Below are positions 1 to 13,077 of a DNA stretch of 64,000 nt, in pieces. The notes below the pieces were generated by a model that saw nothing but the letters and a program-made list of their open reading frames with translations, was not told the origin of the DNA and searched no databases. The DNA lies in contig OX442436.1 of assembly GCA_949361645.1 (NCBI GenBank), positions 2,480,032 to 2,544,031 of the forward strand, given 5' to 3'. Made by a program: the position numbers and the translations under genes. Source of the DNA: Spongilla lacustris. Taxonomy: Eukaryota > Porifera > Demospongiae > Spongillida > Spongillidae. Position 1 is the stretch's first letter, and every line of letters begins with the position of its first letter.

Positions 1-2574
<2,574 letters not shown>

Positions 2575-2654
2575 GGGGGGGGGGGGGGGGGGGGGGGGGG
2601 TTGATATTATTTTACTAGGTAGGAGTATCCGGGGGGGGGGGGGGGGGGGGGGGG
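2575..2654. repeat. Two poly-G tracts
   Basis: Two pure G runs, at 2575-2600 and 2631-2654, are separated by 30 nt. Such tracts recur through the window, on one strand or the other, often at or inside mobile elements. Confidence 0.9.
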
Positions 2655-5091
2655 AGATTTGTACCTAGGAATGAATGTCCGGGGGGCCATTTTTTCCATG
2701 GCCCGATGCCATGGGGACAGCTATTTCTCCGACACCGCCCCTGCATGCCATTATTGCTTTATTGGTACCACACTCTTCCCTATTGACCACAACATTGGTG
2801 CCAGCATCTATTTTCAACTCGGCACAACACCAAAACATACAATACCTGACTGACTACATACACATACGACGATCGTCTCTTCCACTTCCCTCCTCCGATC
2901 CTCTTGAGTCCTCTCCATCTATTCTGTCGTACCATAGATATTGGAATTACTGGATTGGCAACGCCCGTGAAAAATCGGTTCGATGCTCGACACGGTCACG
3001 TAATAAAAATTTATGGCTGAAGCTGATATACTTGAAGATCCCCTGCTCCAGGAAACTTCAGAACGATCTAAGAAAGCTTTAAGGGAGGTGAATAAAGCTC
3101 GATGGTTTCAAAACACTGTTTAGGCCTCCACTCGCTTTTTCTTGATGAACAAGACTGTTGAAAGCCTTTCGTTTTTCTTGGCATGTTGCCAAGATGAAAT
3201 ATCTTTCCAGCCATCTAACCACTTCACGACACACAAAGCTTATAGCGAAACATGAAAATAGGAGCGTTTACGTTAATGCTACACATCGTTCCTGTCAGAA
3301 GCTAAACCCCCACAAAACTGCCTCATATAATCATGCTAAAACCGCGACCTACGGCCCACTACTACGGGTCAAGCGTTTTTATTTTAAGCTTCAAAAGAGG
3401 CCTACAACACGCGTAGCATGAGAAAGCACCACAAGCAACTTTTGTTTTGCTTCTTACCAACGGCGTATTGCTACTAAAACCCCCAAACCACTCTTATACG
3501 CCATAACTTACATGTGGTAACGAAAAGGTTATGAATTGGACACAAAGAACCTGAATAGGACTTTCGACGATCAAAACTAACAGGCACCAACGGAAACCTC
3601 CAGAAAGACGAGAAACCCGAGTTCAATAAAATGGCGTAACCGTGTCAAGCATATAGCGTGACGTCAGTACGCAATACGCCAACGTATGGTCGTATACATC
3701 GAGTGCGCAATTTTACGCACTTATACGGTCACATTCCCGGCTAGCCGTATCGGAACCTGCGGTAGCAAGGTTCCATGCATGTAGGATTGATTGAGGAATG
3801 ACTCCGGATATGAAATCATTTTTAAAAATAAAATTAATATTTAATTAACTCGCGTCTAGGGGAACAACCGAGGAACGCATCGCTTAATTACAGCGGCAGA
3901 TCCAGGATTTGGGGGATCTACTGTTAGTATACTGTAATCAAGGAGGCTGGCAGCACCAAAACAAATTATGAATAAGGCACATAATGAATCAATGATATAC
4001 AATGTAGGCATAAGTCATGAATAGTCTCGTACCCAGACTCAAACGTACGTAAGCATTATCGCTTACAGTATAAACAGTGTACATAGGGGTATGGTAAACA
4101 GCGTACAATCAGAATGCAGAGCACTCGTGACGTCACAATCAGGGTGCAATATGTTAATAAATTGCATGGTTATCTAAACAGTAGAGACAACGGTAAGTAC
4201 TTGCTTGCTGGTTTAGCTATGGTATGGCTCATGATTCCTCCACCACAACAACGGATCATATTTTCTGAAATTGATTTCTGCATAGATAGTATCTATGATT
4301 TCTTCTAACAGGCTGCTTGGGAACAGTGCGCAAGCTATCATGTAGCTAAAACTGAAAACAATTGATTTTTTTGTGCCATCTAAAGCCTCCCATACGACAG
4401 TTTTGGAGGCTTTGCGATAAACGCTCATGAAATCGTCTGTGGTAGCATGTACATTTAGCGTAAGTACACGTATACCTGTACCATATCCTTCGTGGTAACC
4501 ATAACTATTCACCCCAACATTTAATAACCAAGCGATAATTGATCATGAATATATCGCGATATTTATATCGCTCATATCGCGATATAGACGATTAAGGATA
4601 AAAGTTATTTCGCGGCAACACTGGGGGGGAGTAAAAAAGGCTGAGCTACGCCGCCATACATGTACTTTCAACAAACTACAAACTGTTTGTAAGCGCGCGC
4701 ATGACCCACGTTAACTCAAGTTAAACGAAGTTCGTTACATGCTGCTGCCTGGTTGTTAGCTTCCCTCACTGCCACGTTGTGTTTGACAGTATGACCGCTA
4801 TGGCGGCGAAGCTCCGACCGTTTTACTCCCTTCTTGTTATTAACTAACACCATTAACGAGACTTACACCCATTACGTCACTATTGGCGCGAAAGTGCCTA
4901 GAACGACTTTTGTTAGGCTGTTTACCAGACCCATTTCTCGCGTAGCGGTGATGCCATCCGCAGCTGCGAGTGTGGGTCTGGGTACGAGACTAGTCCATGA
5001 ATTCAAATGTGGCGACAATCGCACAACAGGCCTACTCATTCCAAGCTTAACATATAGAAAAAGGTACTCCTGGTATTGTGTACTAATGCTT
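2655..5091. other. Non-coding stretch; one unassigned minus-strand ORF
   Basis: No domain-bearing gene is recognised. The longest non-repetitive frame is a 99-codon minus-strand ORF at 4213-4512, whose product I cannot place. Short palindromes built on TATATCGCGATAT lie at 4545-4590. They are followed at 4586-4623 by a sequence that reappears inverted at the far end of the window (63947-63977), so this is probably a transposon end. Confidence 0.4.
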
Positions 5092-5428
5092 AGGGGGCTT
5101 TTTTGGAAAAATTAGCGTCATTATAAGGGTGAAAGTGATGATTTTGGAATTATGCGTCACCCACTTAACCATGTGTGCATAGGTCCAAATTATGCATTTT
5201 GGCTGTAGAACGTACATGTATATACCTATCTTTGAATTTACCCCTTCCTATTTGCAAAATTCATTTTTAAAAATTAATTCCGCGAGTCCGCAATCTTATC
5301 CTGCCGCCGATGCAGCTATAAACGTATCCCAGCGCTAGCGGTGGAACAAAACAATTGAACCGTGCTGTCAGTTTTATACCGGCCGCTATTATCTAGCTCT
5401 GAATACGGCATTCTTCGCCTATATATAT
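5092..5428 (+). repeat. Left terminal inverted repeat
   Basis: Matches the reverse complement of 12302-12880 over several blocks: TTTGGAAAAATTAGCGTCAT, GATTTTGGAATTATGCGTCA, the CCGCCGATGCAGCTATAAAC region and the AGCTCTGAATA..GCCTATATATA inner end. Relative to the right copy it lacks the (TA)n expansion and one internal insertion. Confidence 0.75.
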
Positions 5429-5499
5429 GTACGAGTGCCAGCATCGAGAATAGAGGCTGCTATTGTTTAATTCCGTCAATACTGCCGAAACCATCCGTT

Positions 5500-6090
5500 C
5501 ATGCGCCGGCGTCAATATTAAACAATCGAAAACTATACTGGTCGTAGCTGTACAACTACAGAAACACGTATCGAGTAACCAGTTTCATTCACAGGGCTGA
5601 AACAATCAAACATGTCGCAAGAGGTTGCTGGGGGGGGGGGGGAGTGGTCTTAGAAGGAGCAGGTGGCTGCTTCAAGATATCGTACTTGATGATGAAAACA
5701 TCAACTACGACGATCCTTTTCCTCCGTGTGCACATTTCCAACCTTCAAATAGGGGTGTACTATAAAGCGATGATTTTGGAATTATACATACTTCGGGCGT
5801 GTGTGCATGGCAATATGTCCAAATGATCCATTTTGCCAATTTGAGGGGGCTGGAAATGTGTACACGGAGTCGGAGGAAAGGATCTTCGTAGTTGACGTTT
5901 TCATCATCAAGTACGCGATCTCTCCAAGCAGCCTCCTGCTCCTTCTTAGACCGGTACCACACCTCCAGCAACCTCTTGCGACATGTCTCTGCCATGTAAA
6001 TCAGTAGAACTGGTTATAATTACTCGATACATGTTCCTGTAGTTGCACAGCTACGGCCAAGTAGAGGTTTCAATTGTTTAAGAGCAGGAC
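5500..6090. repeat. Large imperfect palindrome (foldback element) with remnant ORF
   Basis: The left arm (about 5500-5760) and right arm (about 5840-6090) are reverse complements. Shared blocks include CTTAGAAGGAGCAG, GTACTTGATGATGAAAAC and GCAAGAGGTTGCTGG, extending out to the GTAGCTGTACAAC/GTTGCACAGCTAC pair. The spacer (5765-5835) resembles the outer part of the flanking TIR. A 96-codon minus-strand ORF (5705-5995) runs through the right arm and spacer. Its product is unknown and is rich in charged residues (EQEAAWRDRVLDDE). Confidence 0.7.
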
Positions 6091-7694
6091 CGGACGGGTT
6101 CGGGATAAGATAGTATCCACAGAAAGGTGTGAAGGAATGTAATCACGTAACGTCGCGTTAGACCACACCCACTGGTGGGAAAGATTCAACGGCGGGCATC
6201 GGGAAAAAGCACATCACATGTTTTGTAGTTATGTGTGAAATGGAATACTTTAGTTCTTTGAATGCTATCGGCCAGCAAAGATACATGGATAAGCTTCGTC
6301 TTCTAGACTTATCCTTGGCGGACAGCCCCTACCAGGGGCGGACGGAGGAATTCGGAGAGGGGGATGTCCAATATGAATTTGATGAAGGGGCGGGGCAAGA
6401 GGTGACGGATCTGTGGCCAGAGATAATATATAGAGGGATTGGAAACGAGTCACGTGAGCTATACATTTCTACGAGAGCCTCAGCGGGCGATGCTATCTGG
6501 CGCTAATCGCACCTTTAAGGTGTTATAAGGGGCGGACGAAGAGGGAGGAAAAGAAGCTTTTCTGTTTAGTACTCGAGAATTGTGACCAGGATCAGGTAGG
6601 TTTATATTAAGAAAAGTGGGATTGATAGCGGGGTATTGATTTAAGCGGAAAAAAAACCGCTTTTCTGGTATTTTTACGTCACTTATGATGCTTTAAAGTG
6701 CTTTTATTGGAGTCCACTTATTTGTGGGGTAACCGCTTCTCAACTATTGGTGTGTGCGATTCGTAAAGCAGCTTAAAAAGTTAGTAACTGATTGTATTGT
6801 GGCGTGAGCTAGGTTTTGTCGCGAAAGTGCTTCTAGAATTGGATGTATCGATACGTGGATACCTCGGGTTTGTGGGGTAGCCTAGCCTTTGTTTCAAATC
6901 TAGAAATGTCGGGAAATGCTCCAATATGTAGAAAACTGTTTACCGTGTGGCGTGGATGTACTTTGATGTCATGTCTGCGTATGAGTATGTCTATAAATAT
7001 TTTTAAAAAGATGGGAGGAAGAAATTTCGAATGGCGCGCCATCGAAAGAATGAAGAAAGATAGCACCATCGATGCTCGTATCTGTTCTCCGAAATGCTGA
7101 AAAAGTTGTCAGTTGGTTTGATGACCATTCAGAGCTCTGCACCAGCTGTTCAGTGTCAGTCTACTGATGAAACTGGCTCGGGTCCAATGCTTGTTTCTGT
7201 TCCGCCATGAGAAAGGAACTACAGTAGTCACTTTTGAATCAAATTGTGTGTTGTAAAATTTATGTAGCTAGTCATTACTGTTATTGTGAAGGAATAAAAA
7301 GAATGGAGGAAAATGTACTGAGAACCCTTGCGTATCTACTACAGTAATATATCTGGTATAGAATAGTAGCTGCACCTGAAGCCTTAAAAGTCATTGGTAG
7401 CATTGTCCGCGTTGATTAGTGTTGATTGGCTTCGTTTCCAATCCCTATATATATTATCTCTGCTGTGGCTGAGCCCCATAAATTTTTTGTATCACAAGGA
7501 GTGTTAGTATCGAAAAGATTAATCAGCCACGCCAATAGTGAATTACTTAACGGTATATGTTCATATACGTGCGTACCCATGCAATATAACGGGGTCTGGG
7601 GCGGAGCCCCAGAAGGTGGAGCGTTTCATACAATATTAGCGATCTCGAAGTCAAATTAAAATCGTTTAAAAATAGACAGATCCTGGACTTTAAT

Positions 7695-9098
7695 CAGGGT
7701 TGCCGAAAGTCAGGCCGGGGTCCGGCCTGACAGCCCCGGCCTGTCAGGTCGGCCTGCCAGGTCGGTATTACTAACTGATATATTCATAGCTAATTGATAA
7801 TTTGATAGCTTAGATTGTATGAATGGCCTTGAATGTTGTTCAGACTCATTTGTGCTGCGCACCAATCCACCTCAGGTACTCCACTTTTATCAGCTGTGCT
7901 TTCCTCCAACCCCGCGATCTTTGGATACATAATCCAGACGAATTCGTAATTACCGTAGAGTATTGCTCCCCCCCCCCCCCCCCCCCCCCCCCCCCCACCT
8001 CCAAAAAAAAAAGGTCCCGTGTTTAAAGTTAAAACGAGCGCATCGACGTAATCATGAACGCAGCTGCGTGCCATACTTTAAACTCCTGCTGGAGTGCCAG
8101 TTCTTTCCTGAAATGTTTAAACGGGTACGCGGAAGTTTTAACGATTACGTCGATATACGTTTGTTAAACACGGGCCACTTTTTTTCTGTGGGGTGGATGG
8201 CCTGGGGATGGGGATATATCGCGGTACTCTAAAGTATTCGTCAGGTTGGAATTCCCACTAAGTAGAAAACAAAACACTATAACTCTACTTCCATTGTTTG
8301 GTCGCATTTCAAGGTGTACAGAGTGTATATCTCTCATCAGTATAAAAGAACTCTATAGCTGCTCAAAGCTAAAAAGCCCCCACTTGAACAGTATTTTACA
8401 ATGAAGGTTCCCCCATTATCTGTGTCATGCACCACTCATATTTTGATGTCATCTGTTGATCACAACTCCATGCATGAGTTGCACTTGCAACCTTGTACAT
8501 GTACATTTTTGGTAATGACAACGTGAGTTTCCCATTCTCGTGCACAACTGACCATGCTAAAGAACTCCATTATTCGCATGACTTCTCTAATGCATCATGT
8601 ACATGTTAATCGGCACTTGGAACAGGAATCTATAACCCACATCAATGAAGCTGTCCAGTACATCCCCCACCCCCATCCGCACCCCCACCCCCTTCACCTC
8701 CATAAAAATGGTTGGTAGTATATGTAATGTGACACAGAAATATGCTTGGGCCTTTATCTCTATATGTGATCAGGCATGCAGTTTACATTTATGTACATGT
8801 GTGTATAGTTAATAGAATATTTGCACTTCCAATACTGCCAATGCCACACATGCAGAGTCAGTAATCCTTCCTACATGTAACTGAGACAGAGCACCCTGAA
8901 ATCAGTCAAAGCTGTGCATCTATATATGCTGATAACACAATGCATGTAATTGCTGGCGCATGCATTGGTGTGACAATCTACTCCCCCCTTTGTGGGCGGA
9001 TCCCGGCCTGTCAGGTGAGAGTCCGGCCTGCCAGGCCAAGCGGACAGTCCGGCCTGGCAGGCCGACCTGTCAGGCCGGGCTACCCTTCGGCAACCCTG
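7695..9098. mobile_element. hAT-like non-autonomous element, copy A
   Basis: Begins CAGGGTTGCCGAAAG and ends CTTCGGCAACCCTG. It is flanked by an 8-bp near-duplicate target site (ACTTTAAT at 7687-7694, AATTTAAT at 9099-9106; 7 of 8 identical). The 8-bp duplication and CAGGG termini are typical of the hAT superfamily. Sub-terminal arms are rich in CAGGCCGGxC repeats. No transposase is seen. It shares several hundred bp with copy B and carries a nested insertion at 7952-8235. Confidence 0.85.
7952..8235. mobile_element. Nested small palindromic MITE inside hAT copy A
   Basis: This segment is absent from copy B at the equivalent position. It has imperfect ends (CCGTAGAGTATTGC / GCGGTACTCTAAAG) next to TA on both sides. 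It contains a poly-C run (7966-7996) and an internal inverted pair (CGTGTTTAAAGTTAAAACG / GTTTGTTAAACACG with GACGTAATC / GATTACGTC). A TA target duplication suggests a Tc1/mariner-type origin. Confidence 0.6.
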
Positions 9099-9365
9099 AA
9101 TTTAATGTATTAAAACAATGTATTTAGTGCTCACAAACAGGCCTGGCCTATTAGATTTCTACACTTGCTGCTAACTGTATAGGAACTAACTTATAATTGC
9201 CTATGTGTATAGATGAGTACTGATATCAAGTCTGCCCTCCAAGTCTCCACTCCCCAACCTCACTGACTTTTATGTGATGTATATATATGTAGCTTATGAC
9301 ATTATATTTGCCAATGGATTGAATTATGTGTATAAACGCGTTAACCAATGGGCTAATATCCAGCC

Positions 9366-10314
9366 CAGGGTTGCCGAAAGTCAGGCCAGGGTCCGGCCTG
9401 ACAGCCCCGGCTTGCCAGATCGGTATTCATAGTTGATTAAATTTAAATTGATCGCTACAATTGTACGAATGGCTTTCAGTGAATTGATGCTGCTTCAGAT
9501 TCATTTGTGTTGCGCACGAATCCACGGCTTCAGATACTCCCCTTTTATCAGCTGTGCTTCCTCCAACCCCGATCATTCAGACGAATTCATAACTAATCGT
9601 CATGTAGGTTTGAAGCGAAAACAAAACACTAACTATTAAGTATCATTTTAGGTTACTATACAAAGTGAGTTTCTCAGTCCCGTGCACAACTGACCATGCT
9701 AAAGAACTCCATTATTCGCATGACTTCTCTAGCGCACCACGTACATGCTAATCACTTGGAACAGGAATTTATATCCCACATCATGATCAATGAAGCACAT
9801 CGTGCTAAAAGGGTTGAGAATTGCTGGCCGGTTTATTCCCTCCCCCCCCCCCCCCCCCCTCTCTCCCCCCCACTACCCCTTCACCCATAAAAAGGGTTGC
9901 TTGTTGCAACAATATGTCAGTGACAGGGTATATGTAGTGTGAACCCTTGACACTGAAATGTGTTTGGTTGGGCCTATACTGCCCTATGTGATCAAGCAGT
10001 TTACGTTTATAATGCTAAATTTACATGAAGGTATAGATTAGAATACCAGAATACATAATCAGTAATTTAAATAGCTTTCTATAACTGAGTCAGGGCAAAA
10101 TCAATCAAAGCACACATATAGAGTTAACAAATTAGGATGATCATGATATATAAACGCCGTAATGTACAATTGCTGGTGCATGCATGATGCGACAATCTTC
10201 TTGCCTTGTGGGTGGATACAAGCCTGTCACGTCAGGGTTTGACCTTCCAGGCCAAGTGGACAGTACGGCCTGGCAGGCCGACCTGTCAGGCCGTGTTGGC
10301 CTTCGGCAACCCTG
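9366..10314. mobile_element. hAT-like non-autonomous element, copy B
   Basis: Same termini and internal sequence as copy A, 949 nt long. The 8-bp target duplication is ATCCAGCC (9358-9365) and GTCCAGCC (10315-10322), 7 of 8 identical. It carries its own poly-C tract near 9843-9870. No coding capacity. Confidence 0.85.
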
Positions 10315-10411
10315 GTCCAGCCTTTTGCAAAATATGTAAAGTAGTAGGGGTGACGAAATGGCTTCAAAGCATACGGTACTATACATGTAATTGCGATGTG
10401 GGCTAATTATA

Positions 10412-10475
10412 TTCATCAATGGTTCCAAGGGGGGTGTCCGGACACCCTGGACTCCCCCCCTGTATCCGCCTCTGC
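10412..10475 (-). mobile_element. Isolated transposon end (GGCGGATACAG type)
   Basis: On the minus strand this reads CAGAGGCGGATACAGGGGGG, then an inverted GGGTGTCCGGACACCC. This is a common hAT-like terminal motif in marine invertebrates. Related short motifs occur at 6337, 47829 and 63979, without matching partners that I could see. Confidence 0.45.
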
Positions 10476-10750
10476 CTACACTGCTGCTAACTTGATAAGG
10501 ATATGTCTCATTGGACATCTATTGAATATGCATGGCCATATCTTTTGCTACTTTGTTGATCGCATTGGAGTCTACACACGTCAGCAAATGCTGCAGTGGA
10601 AGCAATTGGATGCATACAACTATTTCACGAGTGGATTTGTTTGCACTGTGGATCTAAGAAATACAAGTGAGTGCATGTGTGATACTGAAGGCTCTCGTGA
10701 ACCCAAGCATGAGAAATCCAGAAAATGCTCACAGGGCTTGGGTAGCGACC

Positions 10751-11000
10751 AAGAAATCTGGAGATATAGTGGCAGCCCACTAGGAGAGGGAGGAGGGAGA
10801 GTGACGAGATAGAGGGATGAGGGAGGAAGGCTAGTGATTGTCGATAAGAGGGATGCATGGGAGGTAGTGAGATGAGAAGGATGCAGGAGGTGGTAGGTGG
10901 CAGCCCACTGTGGCTGCATGGCTGGGTGAGCCTACATATATACTACATGTATAATCATTATGAAATCAAATGTATTATGTGTATGATATTTCTTTTATAT
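10751..11000 (+). repeat. Inner inverted repeat, left copy
   Basis: About 250 nt, nearly identical to the reverse complement of 12055-12301 (blocks GTGGCAGCCCACT, GGGAGGTAGTGAGATGAGAA, TGTATTATGTGTATGATATT). The element GTGGCAGCCCACT itself occurs twice per copy, about 150 nt apart. It lies in the intron before the SWIM exon. Confidence 0.85.
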
Positions 11001-12054
11001 CAGCTTAGGTGAAGGGTGTTTCCATGTTGCTGCCATCCTATTCAAAGTAAAAGCTGCTACACGTAATGGATACACTGCTATTACATCCAGCTCTTCTCAA
11101 TGGAATGAAGTGTTTAGTACCAAGGCATAACTGCATATCTATTCTATTTCAAGCCTATGTCAATGCTTATATATTTATTGTTTAGCACCAGCCTGCTCGT
11201 ATTGCTGCATGACATCCAATTCAAAAGGCCAAAAGCTTCATATTGCGCCTCAACCTGCCAATTATACCAGGCTGAGGCCAATATTGGCTGCCAATTCAAA
11301 ACGGCGGCAGCCATTCTCGCAAGACTCATGCATGTGAATTTCAAGGTAGAACAAGCTGGCCTATTTGCGAATCCTTCTACCCACATTTGGGAGCTTCAGC
11401 AGATGGACTTGTATCAAGCACCTGCATGCTGTGGTAAGGGTATGATATAGAGATTAAATGTCCATACAGCATACGAGACAGTGATCCTGCAGCTGCAGTT
11501 GACACTGCCAACTTCTATTTAGAACACAGTGAAGGAGGTATACAGCTTTCAACAACACGTGCATATTATTACCAAATACAGGGTCAGCTGGCTATTTGTG
11601 ACAGGCAATATTGTGATTTTGTATGCTGGACTACTTGCGGCATGTATCTTGAACGAATCACAAGAGATCCGATGGTGTGGGACGAAATACAGCCGAAGAA
11701 GCTAGACCTTTTCTATGTGAAGGTGATACTCCCTCAGATCTTAGTTGTGTCCAAATGCTACAAGCATATATAGTTGATGAGATGCAGCTCTACACAGCAA
11801 TCGTCTGAGCAAGTTGAACAGCTGTACTGCATTTGCCGCAATGTGGAAGAGGGACTTATGATTGGATGTGACAACAACGATTGTCCTCATGAGTGTTTTC
11901 ATGTTGGTTGTGTTGGTCTAGATTGCATTCCGCAAGGTGAATGGTACTGTGCAGACTGTGTCAATCAAATTCTTATCAAGTTATAGAAGCCAAATGCAGA
12001 AAAAAATGCAGTGCATGCAGGTACAATACATTTAAGTTATGTTACGCAAAATAA

Positions 12055-12301
12055 TATTGGAATAAAGAAATATCATACACATAATACATTTGATTTCATA
12101 ATGATTACATGTAGTATATATGTAGGCTCACCCAGCCATGCAGGTACAGTGGGCTGCCACCTACCACCTCCTGCATCCTTCTCATCTCACTACCTCCCAT
12201 CCCTCTTATCCACACTCAATAGCCTTCCTCCCTCATCCCTCTACCTCGTCACTCTCCCTCCTCCCTCTCCCAGTGGGCTGCCACTATGTCTCCAGATTTC
12301 T
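12055..12301 (-). repeat. Inner inverted repeat, right copy
   Basis: Reverse complement of the 10751-11000 repeat, just downstream of the PHD exon. It abuts the right long TIR directly at the shared TATATA. High similarity between the copies suggests recent duplication or gene conversion. Confidence 0.85.
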
Positions 12302-12502
12302 TATATATAGGCAAAGAAATGCCATATTCAGAGCTAGGTAATAGCGGCCGGTATAAAACAGCACGGCTCAAATGTTTTGTTCCACCGCTAGCGCTGGGAT
12401 GCGTTTATAGCTGCATCGGCGGCAGGTTAAGCAGATTGTGGAATCGGAAATTCAGAATTAATTGAATTTTGCAAATAGGAGCTAGGAGGTAAATTCAAAG
12501 AT

Positions 12503-12569
<67 letters not shown>

Positions 12570-12880
12570 TTCTACAGCCAAAACGCATCATTTGGACCCA
12601 TGCACATATGGTTAAATGGGTGACGCATAATTCCAAAATCAACACTTTCATTGTTACGTTGGGGGGGGGGGCTAAGAAAAATTTTATTGTCCGCAAGTAT
12701 TGTTTTTATAATACGCCGGGAACATCTAGCTAGCTGCTGCGTTGACTCCAGTTGCAACAGTTACCTCAGACTACACTGCACATTGAGTAATGTTCCATAT
12801 AAAAACTCAATGACGTTGGGGGGTTAACGTCACAATATCAATGACGCTAATTTTTCCAAACATAGTTTGGACAAGCCCCT
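12302..12880 (-). repeat. Right terminal inverted repeat (expanded)
   Basis: Inverted match of 5092-5428, interrupted by a (TA)n microsatellite (12505-12567) and by an insertion near 12660-12825. The insertion is bounded by G-rich ACGTTGGGGGG motifs on both sides. Confidence 0.75.
12505..12567. repeat. (TA)n microsatellite
   Basis: About 60 nt of pure AT/TA dinucleotide inside the right TIR. The corresponding left TIR position has only ATGTATATACC, so it expanded after insertion. Confidence 0.95.
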
Positions 12881-13077
12881 ATCGGTCGCTCATTTGCTGA
12901 TATATGGGAAACTTTCGCGCATGCACATATTGATATAAATCATGCACTGTATTAATGTTCTATAGCGTTATATATGTGCAGTATGTTGTGTTTTTATGTG
13001 TACATCATTTCCACGATGCTATGGCAGTATTTGCATTACAAGATTAATTTTCTTGTTTTATATTTATAACGTACAGA

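Larger units (their letters stand above)
6231..11986 (+). pseudogene. YqaJ-type nuclease / SWIM zinc finger / PHD-finger protein, multi-exon, broken
   Basis: I recognise the metazoan transposon-associated family in which an N-terminal helical region precedes a SWIM-like zinc region, a YqaJ (lambda-exonuclease-like PD-(D/E)xK) nuclease and, here, a C-terminal PHD finger. Exon 1 (from 6231) has YFSSL..QQRYMDKL and DLWPEIIY. A second exon ending at 10666 (donor GTGAGT) has YTRQQMLQWKQLDAYNYFTS. An exon from 11004 has LGEGCFHVAAILFK, the second half of a SWIM motif; the CxC half is not seen. The YqaJ part (about 11330-11772) shows the catalytic ADGLV and EIKCPYSIRD motifs and YYYQIQGQL..YCDFVCWT. 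These lie in different frames, with a TAG at 11773-11775, so the copy is decayed. The PHD finger (11820-11975) is ING-like: YCICR, MIGCDNNDCP, WYCADC. Two hAT MITEs sit in the large intron. Confidence 0.7.
5092..12880. mobile_element. Candidate composite DNA transposon with long terminal inverted repeats carrying a YqaJ/SWIM/PHD gene
   Basis: A ~340-nt sequence at 5092-5428 recurs inverted at 12302-12880. The right copy is expanded by a (TA)n run and by an insertion of about 165 nt near 12660-12825. Both outer ends read AGGGG(G)CTT..TTTGGAAAAATTAGCGTCA, and both are followed outward by TA, a possible 2-bp target duplication. Between them lie a large palindrome, the exons of a YqaJ-exonuclease/SWIM/PHD gene and two nested hAT-like elements. 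The orientation is consistent with a gene-bearing transposon. From memory, ISL2EU-type elements of the PIF/Harbinger group carry a YqaJ second gene; I see no DDE transposase here, so assignment to that group is inference. It could instead be two copies of one MITE that happen to flank the gene. Confidence 0.55.

Noticed and set aside
11721..11775. A small intron removing the in-frame TAG of the YqaJ-PHD gene
   Set aside because: The 55-nt segment translates to FYVKVILPQI-like sequence expected in the YqaJ family, so it is coding; together with frameshifts upstream this points to decay.
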